Shown here piece after piece: positions 17,333-26,176 of a DNA stretch of 64,000 bases. The DNA comes from CBDCCV01 sp965215025 (lineage in GTDB: Bacteria > Bacteroidota > Rhodothermia > Rhodothermales > Salinibacteraceae), in contig CBDCCV010000001.1 of NCBI GenBank assembly GCA_965215025.1, positions 186,001-250,000 on the forward strand, written 5' to 3'. Below the pieces are notes generated by a model. It did not search any database and was not told the origin of the DNA. It saw only the letters and a program-made list of their open reading frames with translations. How positions within the stretch are numbered: the first letter of the stretch is position 1; each line of letters begins with the position of its first letter. The position numbers and the translations under genes were made by a program.

Positions 17333-18253
17333 TCAGTTCCCTAGCGCGCCGAGCGCGGCGTTTAGATGTGCGCCGGCGTCTTCGGAGAGCGGGACGAGCG
17401 GCGGGCGGACGCGGCGCCAGCTTGTCTCGCCTGTGCGGGTGGCCATCAAGTGCTTGAGCGCCGGGATGAGCGGATGCGCTTCGATGGCCTCGCGCCGCGC
17501 CGTGAGGCGGGCCTGCGCCGCTTCGTCGGCCTCGCCGTCTTGCCAGCGGGCGTAAAGGCCGCCGGCGAGGCGGCTCGTGACGTTCACCGTGGCCGAGATG
17601 CAACCGGCGCCGCCGGCCTCCAGCGCCGGCAAGAGGAAGCGCTCGCTCCCGGCGAAGATCCGCAACCCCGGGAAGCGCGCGACGAGGCGCTCGGTGTGCG
17701 CGAGGTCGCCGGCGGAGTCTTTGACACCCGCGACCTGCTCCGGGTACGCCGCCGCCAGCTTCTCGACAAGCGCGGGCGTGATGAGCACGCCGCTGACCTG
17801 TGGGATGTGGTACAGGAAGAGGCGCAGCCCGTCTTCCGCTACGTCTTGAAGCACGCGCTCGTAAGCGTTAAAAAGACCGTCTTCGCTCACGTTCTTATAG
17901 TAGAACGGCGGCACGACGAGCGCGCCCGCCACGCCACGGGCGACGGCGTGGCGCGTGAGCCGCACGGTGTCCGGCACGGCGCAGCAGCCGGTGCCTACGA
18001 GGAGGCGCTGAGGCGGCACGCCCCCATCGATCACGGCGTCGAGCGCGCCTGTGCGCTCCTCCACGCTGAACGAGGCGGCCTCGCCCGTCGTCCCGAAGAG
18101 GAGCACGCCGTCGCAGCCGTCTGCCAAGAGGTGCGCGACGTGCGCGGCGAGCGCCTCCGCATCGGCGGCGCCGTCCTTGTCGAGCGGCGTCAGGCTTGCG
18201 GCGAGGACGCCGGTGAGGGCTTCGGGACTGGGCTTCTGCATGGCGGGCATCAT
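17333..18253 (-). CDS. DapA-family aldolase (dihydrodipicolinate synthase family)
   Basis: A 306-residue TIM-barrel class I aldolase. Visible are the GTTGEAASFSVEER substrate loop (residues 54-67), the catalytic Tyr148 in FLYHIPQVSG and the Schiff-base Lys178 in VAGVKDSAGD. The family includes 4-hydroxytetrahydrodipicolinate synthase (lysine pathway), N-acetylneuraminate lyase and sugar-acid aldolases. There are no other lysine genes here, so the exact substrate is open. Starts at 18253 or at the Met four codons later are both possible. It is convergent with the response regulator. Confidence 0.8.
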   Translation of the reverse strand: MMPAMQKPSPEALTGVLAASLTPLDKDGAADAEALAAHVAHLLADGCDGVLLFGTTGEAASFSVEERTGALDAVIDGGVPPQRLLVGTGCCAVPDTVRLTRHAVARGVAGALVVPPFYYKNVSEDGLFNAYERVLQDVAEDGLRLFLYHIPQVSGVLITPALVEKLAAAYPEQVAGVKDSAGDLAHTERLVARFPGLRIFAGSERFLLPALEAGGAGCISATVNVTSRLAGGLYARWQDGEADEAAQARLTARREAIEAHPLIPALKHLMATRTGETSWRRVRPPLVPLSEDAGAHLNAALGALGN

Positions 18254-18287
18254 GGAAGTGAAATCAGCCGTTAGGGCGACGACCGGC

Positions 18288-18424
18288 GATGGACGACGGA
18301 CGATGTTCGGAAGCTGCTCGTCATTCTGAGCCGGAGGCGAAGGATCTCCTGTGTCGCAGGACGCCTCAACGGGGGAGATCCTTCGCCGCGCTCAGGATGA
18401 CAGTTTCGGTCGTCCGTCGTCATC
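18288..18424. repeat. Nested inverted repeats (families E and F)
   Basis: The outer arms are GATGGACGACGGACGATG (from 18288) and, inverted, GTCGTCCGTCGTCATC (ending 18424). The inner arms are 18321-18349 (TCATTCTGAG...GAAGGATCTCC) and 18373-18399 (GGAGATCCTTCG...CTCAGGATGA), inverted copies differing by one substitution and a small indel. The whole fills the gap between the dapA-like start and the tolC-like stop. Confidence 0.85.
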
Positions 18425-18437
18425 TCGGTCGGAAGCA

Positions 18438-19853
18438 TCACTCCGCAAGGAGCAGCCCGGCGAGCGCCAAAAGATCCACCTCGGCGCTCTTGGCCTCGAA
18501 GCGGGCGGCCACGAGGCGGCTCTGCGCGTCGATGAGGGCGCGCTGCACCTCGCGCAGTTCGAGCGACGTGCTCACGCCCAGGCGGAAGCGCTCCAGCGCC
18601 ACGGCCGCGTTCTCACGCGCGGCGGCGGCGTTCTCCTCTTCCAAGCGGACGAGGGCGAGGCTGTTCTCGTAGAGGGCGTACGTGCTGCGGAGCGCCGTGA
18701 GCCGGGCCGCGAGCGCCTCCTCGGTGGAAAGCTGCTGCTGTTCGACGCGCACGCGCGCGTTCTCGAGCCGGCGGCGGCGCTGGTTGGCGTCGAAGAAGTC
18801 GAACGTGGCCGTCAGCCCGTAGGTGAGGCCGCCGGCTTGCGTGGGCGGGAGGAGCGGGTCGGTGACGTCGCCAAGGCCGTAGCCGAGCGTGAAGCCGAGC
18901 GCGGGCCAGAACGCGCGGCGCAGCGCCGTGGCTTCGAGCCGGGCGGCCGTCTCGGCGGCGCGGGCGGCGCTGAGGCCCGGCGCGGCGGCCAGGGCGGCGG
19001 CCTCCAACGCGGCCTCTTCAAGCGTCGTGTCTATGGCGACGCTGTCTTCGACGCGGAAGGCTTCGCGGCCGGGGCGGTTTAGGAGGCGGTTCAGCTGCGC
19101 CTCGGCCTGGGCGAGCGCCGTTTCTTGGCGCAGCAGCGCGGCGCGGTCGGCGTTGAGGTCCACGAGGGCGCGGCGCACCTCAAGTTGGGAGGCGGCGCCC
19201 ACCTCTGCGCGCCCCTCGGCGATGCGGAGGCGCTCTTCCGAAAGCGCCACGGCCTCGCGCAGCACCAAGAGCTGCTGCTGCTGCCCGGCCACGTCGAAGT
19301 AGGTCACGAGCGCGTCGGCGAGGAGGGCTTCCGAAGTGGCCTCGGCGTCGAGCGCGCTTATTTCGGCCAGCGTTTGGAGGCGGCGGTAGCGCGAGACGCG
19401 CGCCAGCCCCTCGAACACGGTGACGCTCGCCGAGGCCGTCATGTCGAGCGTCTGGTTCCCCGTGCGGAAGGTGGCGCCCTCGCGGCCCGTGGGCGGGAAG
19501 CGGCGCTGCGCGGCGCTCAGGCTCAGGCGCGGCAAGAAGCCCGCGTTGCCCAAGGAGGCGTCGTTCTTAGCGATCTCGGCGTCGAGGCGGGCAATGGCGA
19601 CTTGCGGGTTCTGCCGCACGACGAGCGCGCGCGCCTCCGCCACCGTGAGGAGCGGCTGCGACGTGTCGGCCGCAAGCGTGAGATCCGGGACTTGGAGCGT
19701 GTCCGTTCTGAGCGTGTCCGCTCCAAGCGTGTCGGGAGCGACGTCCTGCGCGGCGGCGGGCATGGCGCAGAGCAAGCACGCCAGAAGAAAAAGAAATCCC
19801 CCCTTTGAAGGGGGCCAGGGGGATGTAAAGAGTCGTGCTGCCAACCCCGACAT
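18438..19853 (-). CDS. TolC-family outer-membrane efflux protein
   Basis: About 471 residues. The signal peptide h-region is FLFLLACLLCAMPAAAQ. Two OEP repeats of long amphipathic helices follow: LLTVAEARALVVRQNPQVAIARLDAEI opens the first, and the second ends with SLELREVQRALIDAQSRLVAARFEAKSAEVDLLALAG. Such proteins form the trimeric outer-membrane tunnel for RND or type I export. It is last in an order of fusion protein, pump, tunnel. The only ATG giving a signal peptide lies in a repeat arm at 19850-19880, and the other arm encodes TSPWPPSKGG, so the start is repeat-derived. Confidence 0.88.
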   Translation of the reverse strand: MSGLAARLFTSPWPPSKGGFLFLLACLLCAMPAAAQDVAPDTLGADTLRTDTLQVPDLTLAADTSQPLLTVAEARALVVRQNPQVAIARLDAEIAKNDASLGNAGFLPRLSLSAAQRRFPPTGREGATFRTGNQTLDMTASASVTVFEGLARVSRYRRLQTLAEISALDAEATSEALLADALVTYFDVAGQQQQLLVLREAVALSEERLRIAEGRAEVGAASQLEVRRALVDLNADRAALLRQETALAQAEAQLNRLLNRPGREAFRVEDSVAIDTTLEEAALEAAALAAAPGLSAARAAETAARLEATALRRAFWPALGFTLGYGLGDVTDPLLPPTQAGGLTYGLTATFDFFDANQRRRRLENARVRVEQQQLSTEEALAARLTALRSTYALYENSLALVRLEEENAAAARENAAVALERFRLGVSTSLELREVQRALIDAQSRLVAARFEAKSAEVDLLALAGLLLAE

Positions 19854-19880
19854 CCCCCTTGATCCCCCTTCGAAGGGGGA
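19796..19880. repeat. REPIN-like inverted pair (family C) overlapping a gene start
   Basis: Arm 1 (19796-19826) has the palindrome CCCCCTTTGAAGGGGG followed by AGGGGGATGT; arm 2 (19850-19880) is the inverted equivalent, ACATCCCCCTTGATCCCCC then TTCGAAGGGGG. The 23-base spacer lies between. Read on the minus strand, arm 2 supplies AAGGGGG tracts and the ATG of the tolC-like gene; arm 1 encodes part of its signal peptide. Confidence 0.88.
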
Positions 19881-19946
19881 AACTTTAAGCGCTGCCCGCA
19901 CCAGCAGAAGCCCTCTCGCCACTGACGAACACTCGCTCCGCGCATT

Positions 19947-19966
19947 CCCCTCCTGGACAGGAGGGG
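19947..19966. repeat. Half copy of family B repeat
   Basis: The near-palindrome CCCCTCCTGGACAGGAGGGG, followed by TGCC exactly as in the first arm of the pair at 11444. It stands alone in the gap between the RND pump stop and the tolC-like start. Confidence 0.8.
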
Positions 19967-20008
19967 TGCCTTTCTGGCTTGCCAGATAGCTTTCCAGATG
20001 AGAAGACT

Positions 20009-23000
20009 TCACGCCGTGGCCCGCTCTGCTTCGGGAAGGGCCGCCTCGCCGTCGGTGGCGCCGTCGCCGGCGTACGTCTCCTCGATCACCGGGGCGAGCC
20101 GCTGGCGCGTGAGGTACGGGTACACGGCCGGGATGACGTAGAGCGTGAGCGCCGTCCCCACCACCAAGCCGCCGATGATGGCGATGCCCATCGGCATCCG
20201 GCTCTGCGCCCCGGCGCCCAAGGCGAGCGCGATGGGGAGCGTGCCCAGGATCGTCGAGGCCGTCGTCATGAGGATGGGGCGGAAGCGGGCGGCGGCGGCG
20301 TCGAGGGCGGCGTCTTGGATCGAGCGGCCCGCCGCGCGGCGCTGGTTCGCAAACTCGACGATGAGGATGGCGTTTTTCGTCACCAGCCCGATGAGCATCA
20401 CCGTCCCGATCTGGCTGAAGATGTTGAGCGACTGGTTGAAGTACCACAGGAAGAGCAGGGCGCCGGTGAGCGCCAAGGGCACGGTGAGGAGGATGGTGAA
20501 GGGGTCGCGGAAGCTCTCGAACTGCGCCGCCAAGACCAGGTAGATCAAGAGCAGCGCCAGGAGGAAAACGAAGAAGACGCTGCCGGAGCTTTCGCGGAAG
20601 TCGCGGCTCTCGCCCGCGAGCGTGGTCGAGAACGACGACGGCAAGACGTCGGCCGCGATGGCGTCCATGGCGGCGAGGCCCTCTTCGAGCGTCGTGCCCG
20701 GCGCCAGGGCCGCGCTCACCGTGGCCGAGACGAAGCGGTTGTAGCGGTAGAGCTGCGGCGGCGTGCTCTCCTCGCTCGTGGTCACGAGGCCGTCGAGCGG
20801 CACCGGCTCGCCCGTGGCCGCGCGGACGTAGAGGTTCGTGAGGTCCACGGTCTCGTCGCGGTCGGCGCGGTCGACTTGGGAGATCACCTGGTACTGCTGT
20901 CCGTTGCGCACGAAGTAGCCCAGGCGCGACTCCGAGAGCGCCAGTTGCAGCGTCTGCGCCACGTCCAGGACCGAGACGCCCACCTTCTCGGCGCGGGCGC
21001 GGTCGATGTCCACGCGCAGCTCCGGCTTGCTGAACTTGAGGTTCACGTCCACAAACGCGAAGGCGTCGCTTTGCTGCGCGCGGTCCATGAACTGGGGCAG
21101 CGCCTCTTCGAGCGCCGTGAAGCTCGGCGCCTGGAGCACGTACTGCACGGGCAGCCCGCCGCGCCGTCCGACGGAGATCGTCGGCTCTTGAGAAACGAAC
21201 GTGCGCGCCGCCGTGAGCCGCCCCACCGCCCGCCCCAGGTCCTGGGCGATCTCGTCCTGGCTTCTTTCGCGCTCATCAGGCGGCACGAGGCTGATGCGCG
21301 CAAAGGCCGAGTTCGTCGAGCGCCCGCCGAAGCCTGGCGACGTCACCGTGATGAGCGCGTCCGTCTCCGGCACCTCCTCTTCCACAACGCCGATCATCCG
21401 GTCCACGAAGCGGTCCATGTAGTCAAACGTGGCGCCTTCGGGCGCCGTGGCGAACATCCGCACGCTGCTGCGGTCCTCCATCGGCGCCAGCTCCTCGGGC
21501 AGCGCAGTGTACAAAAGGGCGACGAGCGCCAGGCTCAGCGCCATCGCCACAGGCGCGGCCCATTTTCTTGACACAAACGCCTCCAGGGAGTGGCGGTAGC
21601 CTTCCGTCAAGCGCTCGAAAAACGGCTCCGTCTTCCGGTAGAACCACGGCTTCCGCTCGCGCTTTTTGAGCAGCCTCGTCGCCAGCATGGGCGTGAGCGT
21701 GAGGGCCACGAACGACGAGATTACCACCGCACCCATCAAAACAAGGCCGAACTCGCGGAAGAGTCTTCCGACCAGCCCGTCCAGAAAAACAATCGGCAAG
21801 AGAACGGAGACGAGCGCGAGCGTCGTGGCAACCACAGCAAAGAAAATCTCGCGCGTGCCCACGATCCCCGCCGGCACCGGCTCTCTTCCGGCCTCGATCT
21901 TCGCGTAGATGTTTTCCAAGACCACGATGGCGTCGTCCACCACCAGGCCGATGGCGAGGACGAGCGCCAGGAGCGTGAGGATGTTGATCGAAAAGCCGAA
22001 AAGCCACATCACCCCGAAGGCGCCAATCAGCGCAATCGGGATGACGACGATGGGGATGATCGTGCTCCGCCAATCGCGCAGGAAGAGGAAGATGACGAGG
22101 ATGACGAGGGCGAGGGCGAGGAAGATCGTCTGCTGCACCTCGTCGATGCTCTGGCGGATCTGCTCGGTCGTGTCGAAGCCGATGCCGAGACGGAGATCCG
22201 TCGGCATGTCCGCGCGGATGGTTTCGAGCCGTTCGTAGAACTCGTCTACGACGGCGATGTAGTTGGCGCCGGGGAGCGGGCGCAGGACGACGCCGACCAT
22301 CGGCGTGCCGTCGCGCTTGAGGACGGTGCGCTCATTCTGCGCGCCCAGCTCGGCGCGGCCCACGTCGCCGAGGCGCGCGAGTTGGTCGTTCGTCCGCTTG
22401 ACGATCAGCTCCTGGAACTCCTCGACCGTGCGCAGCCGCCCCATCGTGCGGACGGTGAGGGCCACGCTTTCGCCCTCGATCTGGCCCGTGGGCAGCTCGA
22501 CGTTCTGCGCCTGGAGCGCGCGCTGCACGTCGAGCGGCGTCAATTGGTACGCGGCCAGGCGCGCGGGGTCGAGCCAGAGGCGCATGGCGTAGCGCTTCTC
22601 GCCCCAGATGTCCACGCGCGCCACGCCCGAGATTGTCTGCAGCCGCTCCTTGAACAGGTTCTCGGCAATCTCCGAAAGCTCAAGCAGGCTCCGCTGTTCG
22701 CTGGCGATGTTGAGGAAGACGATGGGGTCGCCGTCGGCGTCGGCCTTCGCCACGCGCGGCGGATCGGCATCCGGGGGGAGGCGGCTCACGGCGCGGCTGA
22801 CGCGGTCGCGCACGTCGTTGGCGGCGCGTTCGAGGTCGGTGCCTAGGTCAAACTCGACAGTGATGATGCTCGTGCCGTCCGACGACTGCGAGGTGAGCGT
22901 GCGGATGCCGTCAATGCCGTTGATCTGCTCTTCGAGCGGCTCGGTGATCTGCGCGTCCATCACGTCGGCGTTCGCGCCGCGGTAGCTCGTCGAGACCGAG

Positions 23001-23134
23001 ATGATGGGCGGGTCCACGGCCGGGTACTCGCGCACGCCGAGCGAAAAATACCCGAGCGCGCCGAAGAGCACAATCACGAGTGAGAACACCGTCGCCAAGA
23101 CGGGCCGCCGGATGGAGAGCGTGTAGAGCGTCAT
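20009..23134 (-). CDS. RND efflux pump, HAE1 family (AcrB-like)
   Basis: A 1041-residue inner-membrane proton-driven exporter. It begins MTLYTLSIRRPVLATVFSLV, the usual RND start with transmembrane helix 1. It has two large periplasmic loops and twelve helices; helix 4 carries GLVVDDAIVVLENI, whose paired Asp residues form the proton relay. The second half shows VLMIGLVTKNAILIVEFANQ, another family signature. Full length, no breaks. It would work with the fusion protein upstream and the TolC-like tunnel downstream; the substrate is not predictable. A WG-repeat gene now separates it from its fusion protein. Confidence 0.95.
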   Translation of the reverse strand: MTLYTLSIRRPVLATVFSLVIVLFGALGYFSLGVREYPAVDPPIISVSTSYRGANADVMDAQITEPLEEQINGIDGIRTLTSQSSDGTSIITVEFDLGTDLERAANDVRDRVSRAVSRLPPDADPPRVAKADADGDPIVFLNIASEQRSLLELSEIAENLFKERLQTISGVARVDIWGEKRYAMRLWLDPARLAAYQLTPLDVQRALQAQNVELPTGQIEGESVALTVRTMGRLRTVEEFQELIVKRTNDQLARLGDVGRAELGAQNERTVLKRDGTPMVGVVLRPLPGANYIAVVDEFYERLETIRADMPTDLRLGIGFDTTEQIRQSIDEVQQTIFLALALVILVIFLFLRDWRSTIIPIVVIPIALIGAFGVMWLFGFSINILTLLALVLAIGLVVDDAIVVLENIYAKIEAGREPVPAGIVGTREIFFAVVATTLALVSVLLPIVFLDGLVGRLFREFGLVLMGAVVISSFVALTLTPMLATRLLKKRERKPWFYRKTEPFFERLTEGYRHSLEAFVSRKWAAPVAMALSLALVALLYTALPEELAPMEDRSSVRMFATAPEGATFDYMDRFVDRMIGVVEEEVPETDALITVTSPGFGGRSTNSAFARISLVPPDERERSQDEIAQDLGRAVGRLTAARTFVSQEPTISVGRRGGLPVQYVLQAPSFTALEEALPQFMDRAQQSDAFAFVDVNLKFSKPELRVDIDRARAEKVGVSVLDVAQTLQLALSESRLGYFVRNGQQYQVISQVDRADRDETVDLTNLYVRAATGEPVPLDGLVTTSEESTPPQLYRYNRFVSATVSAALAPGTTLEEGLAAMDAIAADVLPSSFSTTLAGESRDFRESSGSVFFVFLLALLLIYLVLAAQFESFRDPFTILLTVPLALTGALLFLWYFNQSLNIFSQIGTVMLIGLVTKNAILIVEFANQRRAAGRSIQDAALDAAAARFRPILMTTASTILGTLPIALALGAGAQSRMPMGIAIIGGLVVGTALTLYVIPAVYPYLTRQRLAPVIEETYAGDGATDGEAALPEAERATA

Positions 23135-23316
23135 GGCGCGGGCCGCGTCGGAGCCTGTTTATGAGTAACGACTTGGGCTTCGCCAGCGCGGGGCACGCTG
23201 ACGGTCAGCCGAAGTGATGAGTGTCCGGGTTGCCAATGCAGTAGCCTGAGCACACCAATCCTTGGTCCGCGTGCATGGTTTTGCTATGTCGCTTTGGAAC
23301 GATCAGCGCTTTTCGA

Positions 23317-24252
23317 TTAAAACCGCCCAAGCCTCGTTCCGTCTCGATTAATGTAGAACCACCCGCTTCTGCTTTCCCTAACCACGGCACGTCCATTGTT
23401 GAAGCCGTTTCTCACATCCCAATACTTAAATGGAAGAACAACTGAGCCATTTCTATCAATAAAACCGAGGCGACTTGTCGGAGAGTTAGTTGTGTGAACT
23501 AACCCTTCAGAGAAAGCATTGCACCGAAAGTACTTGCCAAACGGGATAGCAATTTGGCCTTCCTTATCGATGAATCCAATTCCACGCCCTCCGCTTTCTT
23601 TGACACAGGCTAAGCCTTCAGAGAAGGCATCTGCCTCGTCATACCTGAAGGGCACGACAACCTCGCCACTTTTGTCAATGTAGCCCCACTTGCCGTCTTT
23701 TTTTACAGCGGCTAAGCCTTGACGAAAACCATAAGCATTATCGTATTTCGGATTAACTATTACCTTTCCCTGTTTATCTACATACCCAAACTTATCGTCG
23801 CATTTGATTATATCAATGTCTTCATACGAGGGACTGCCAAATTCGCGCCTCGGGAAAGAAATGAGATTTTTATTCGTAGAAGACACAAACTCATTCCTGC
23901 TATTAAGATGTCCCCAGCTTTGCTCTCTGATTGAATATCTGGACTGTGAGCTAAACCCGCCTTCAGGACCTGCTTTGAAGCAGAGAATATCATCTCCATA
24001 CTGAGGAGGTTGATCTGCGTGATCATTCGTTCTTAAATCGTCGTCTTGATTTACAGAATCTACAAGAGCATTCGGATTATCATATACTTCGACAGCTTCC
24101 CTACCGTTAAATGACTCGTACACCTCATATATGTCTGACTTACCTGACAAGAATGCGACAATTGTAATTAGGGCCGCGACCGCGCTTAACGCCACCATGA
24201 AGTAGCCTAAAGAGGATACGGGGGTGGACTCATTTGGACTCGATTTGCTCAT
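23317..24252 (-). CDS. WG-repeat protein with N-terminal membrane anchor
   Basis: A 311-residue protein. One membrane helix lies at about residues 16-36 (YFMVALSAVAALITIVAFL). After a polar linker come about five WG beta-repeats with the pattern G-Y/F-I-D-x-x-G-x-V-V-x-P-x-x-Y (KFGYVDKQGKVIVNPKYDNA, KWGYIDKSGEVVVPFRYDEA, GFIDKEGQIAIPFGKYF, LGFIDRNGSVVLPFKYWD and a degenerate last one). Function of WG proteins is unclear; they are thought to bind ligands or partners at the surface. Base composition is far lower in GC than its neighbours, it lies inside an efflux operon, and codons are AT-ended, all pointing to recent gain. Confidence 0.85.
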   Translation of the reverse strand: MSKSSPNESTPVSSLGYFMVALSAVAALITIVAFLSGKSDIYEVYESFNGREAVEVYDNPNALVDSVNQDDDLRTNDHADQPPQYGDDILCFKAGPEGGFSSQSRYSIREQSWGHLNSRNEFVSSTNKNLISFPRREFGSPSYEDIDIIKCDDKFGYVDKQGKVIVNPKYDNAYGFRQGLAAVKKDGKWGYIDKSGEVVVPFRYDEADAFSEGLACVKESGGRGIGFIDKEGQIAIPFGKYFRCNAFSEGLVHTTNSPTSRLGFIDRNGSVVLPFKYWDVRNGFNNGRAVVRESRSGWFYINRDGTRLGRF

Positions 24253-24363
24253 TTAGCGCTTTTGGAGATTCGTCGGCCTAGCTCGAACTATAACCTGCCT
24301 CTCGTTTATCAGTACGCGCAAACACAGTAAGCGTGGTAATCTCACGAAGGAGGCAGTCCGATT

Positions 24364-24399
24364 GAGATTGCTACGTCGCTTCGCTCCTCGCAGTGACAT
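24364..24399. repeat. Half copy of family G repeat (GAGATTGC...GCAGTGAC)
   Basis: GAGATTGCTACGTCGC then TTCGCTCCTCGCAGTGACA, closely matching the right arm of the inverted pair at 32765-32882. It lies between the WG-repeat gene and the fusion-protein gene, next to the AT-rich island. Confidence 0.75.
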
Positions 24400-24433
24400 C
24401 TTCTAAACTTCGGAAACCGTCCTCAACTAGCTA

Positions 24434-25564
24434 TCACAACGCTGCAGAAGGCGCGGCGGCGGCAGAGGAATCTGCCAACGGGTCGAGTGTGCGGTCTACC
24501 TCGACCACGTGCACGGGTTGCCCGGCGCGCAGCGATTGCAGCCCGCTCGTGATCACGCTGTCGCCCGGCGTGATGCCTTCAGTGATCTGCACGGCCTCCT
24601 CGGTGCGGAGGCCCGTCTGCACATTTTTCGGCTGCGCCTGCCCGTTTTCGACGACCCAGACGCGCTTGCCGCCCAGCTCAGAAATCAGCGCGATGGCGGG
24701 CACGGGCACGGCATCTGCAACCTCACCGAGGACGAGTTCGACATCGGCGAAGGCGCCGGGGAGGAGCCGGCCTGTGGGGTTGGGCACGCGCGCGCGGATC
24801 TGGAGCGTGCGCGTGTCAAGGTTTACGCGCGGCTCAACGGCGTAGACCCTGCCCTCGAAGGTGCCCTCGGTGCCGGCGGTGGTGAAGCGCACCGCAGCGC
24901 CGGGGCGGACGCGCCCGGCGTAGCGCTCCGGGACGGAGAACTCCAGCTTCATCGGGCTGAGGCGCTGGAGCGAGGCGATGCGCGTCTGCGGCGAGACGTA
25001 GGCCCCCTCGCTCACGTAGCGCAGCCCGATCACCCCGCCGAAAGGCGCGCGCACCTCGGTCTTGGCGATCTGCGCCTCCACCAAATCAAGCTCGGCGCGC
25101 AAAACGTTAAGCTGTGCAGCGGCGCCGTCGTACTCGTCCTGGCTCACCCCGCCAATCTCAAGAAGCCGCTGCTGCCGCCGCTCGCGCGTCTCGGCCAGGT
25201 CGATCTGGTAGCGGAGCCTTTCGCGCTGCGCCCGCAGTTCGGCGTCGTTGATGGTGAGGAGGAGGTCGCCCTCGGCGACGCGGCTCCCCTCCTCGAACGA
25301 AATATCGGTGACACGCCCGGACACCTCGGCGGCCAGGTCCACGGTCTCGTCGGCCTGGAGGCTGCCGGTGGCGCGGATGCGGTCGCGCATGGGCACGGGC
25401 TGGGCGACGTAGGCCGTCACCTGCGCCGGCCCGCCGCCGCCGCGCGGCGGCCCAGCACCGCTCGCATCGGTGGCGCCCACGTCGCGCAGCTTCGGCCACG
25501 CCAGGAGGCCGATGACGACGAGCGCGGTGGCGCCAAAGACGAGGCGCTTCTGCCAGGGTTTCAT
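24434..25564 (-). CDS. RND periplasmic membrane fusion protein (AcrA/HlyD-like)
   Basis: A 376-residue adaptor that links the RND pump with TolC. It starts MKPWQKRLVFGATALVVIGLLAW, one N-terminal membrane helix. Next comes the split lipoyl-like domain (RIRATGSLQADETVDLAAEVSGRVTDI and, after the hairpin, EVRAPFGGVIGLRYVSEGAYV), a helical hairpin between them, then beta-barrel and membrane-proximal domains ending with VVENGQAQPKNVQTGLRTEEAVQI. The frame is open 81 codons upstream but that extension is not protein-like. It was presumably first in an operon with the pump. Confidence 0.92.
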   Translation of the reverse strand: MKPWQKRLVFGATALVVIGLLAWPKLRDVGATDASGAGPPRGGGGPAQVTAYVAQPVPMRDRIRATGSLQADETVDLAAEVSGRVTDISFEEGSRVAEGDLLLTINDAELRAQRERLRYQIDLAETRERRQQRLLEIGGVSQDEYDGAAAQLNVLRAELDLVEAQIAKTEVRAPFGGVIGLRYVSEGAYVSPQTRIASLQRLSPMKLEFSVPERYAGRVRPGAAVRFTTAGTEGTFEGRVYAVEPRVNLDTRTLQIRARVPNPTGRLLPGAFADVELVLGEVADAVPVPAIALISELGGKRVWVVENGQAQPKNVQTGLRTEEAVQITEGITPGDSVITSGLQSLRAGQPVHVVEVDRTLDPLADSSAAAAPSAAL

Positions 25565-26176
25565 GCGCGCAGCGGCGAGGATACACGTGCGGAAAAGCGA
25601 GACGCTGCTGCAACGCGCGTTCGGTGGCGATGCTCCGAAAGCCGGAGGGCGACGAAAAAGCGAGCGGCACCACGCGCTTCCTGCCGTGGCTGCCCGCGCC
25701 GTAGCTACGGCTAAGCCGCGCGCCAAAGCAGGTGCGCAGCCCTTCGACGACTCCGCGACCGTTTGGCCGCGCCGAGGCAGCAGCCCTGACTCATGCGCTG
25801 GCCGCACCGCCCACGCCGTCTATCTGGTTGCCAACTACGGCTCCACCTTTAATACAAAGGCAACGCTTTGGCAACGCAGAGATAACGCTTGCGGAGGGGT
25901 CGGAGAACGGACGAACGGCTATGTTGCGGACGCACCCTGGATGTTCTGCTCGCCGGGCGCTCGATGCTGAGCGCGCTGTGCCGCCGTGCTGCTTCTGCTC
26001 TCCCGCCGTCTACGCTGTCGAACGATAGGTGCCGGGACGCCCCTCCGAGAGGGATTCGCTGCATTAGAGCACTCGAGGTGCTCTTCCGTGCGCTTGCCGT
26101 AGTCAGGCAGCCGCCCCGCAAACAGCTGGGCGCTTCGTTCCGCCTCCGCCGAATCTCCCCCCGATGCCTTTTCCCC
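25565..26176. other. 612-base divergent intergenic region
   Basis: Separates the minus-strand fusion protein and the plus-strand TonB receptor. Several frames are open but none reads like a protein. A modest sigma-70-like site points toward the receptor at 25828-25855. Otherwise nothing was recognised. Confidence 0.5.
25828..25855 (+). promoter_or_regulatory. Weak sigma-70-like promoter toward the TonB receptor
   Basis: TTGCCA (25828-25833), 16 bases, TAATAC (25850-25855). It would start transcription near 25862, leaving a leader of about 315 bases. The match is only moderate. Confidence 0.3.

Noticed and set aside
23205..23396. A 63-residue minus-strand ORF at the end of the WG-repeat gene
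   Set aside because: Its first half overlaps the WG gene end in another frame and its second half is featureless; no start signal or family text.
25889..26176. Upstream extension of the TonB receptor frame by 96 codons
   Set aside because: It is Arg/Cys/Pro-rich without domain text, and a normal signal peptide begins only at 26177 or 26201.
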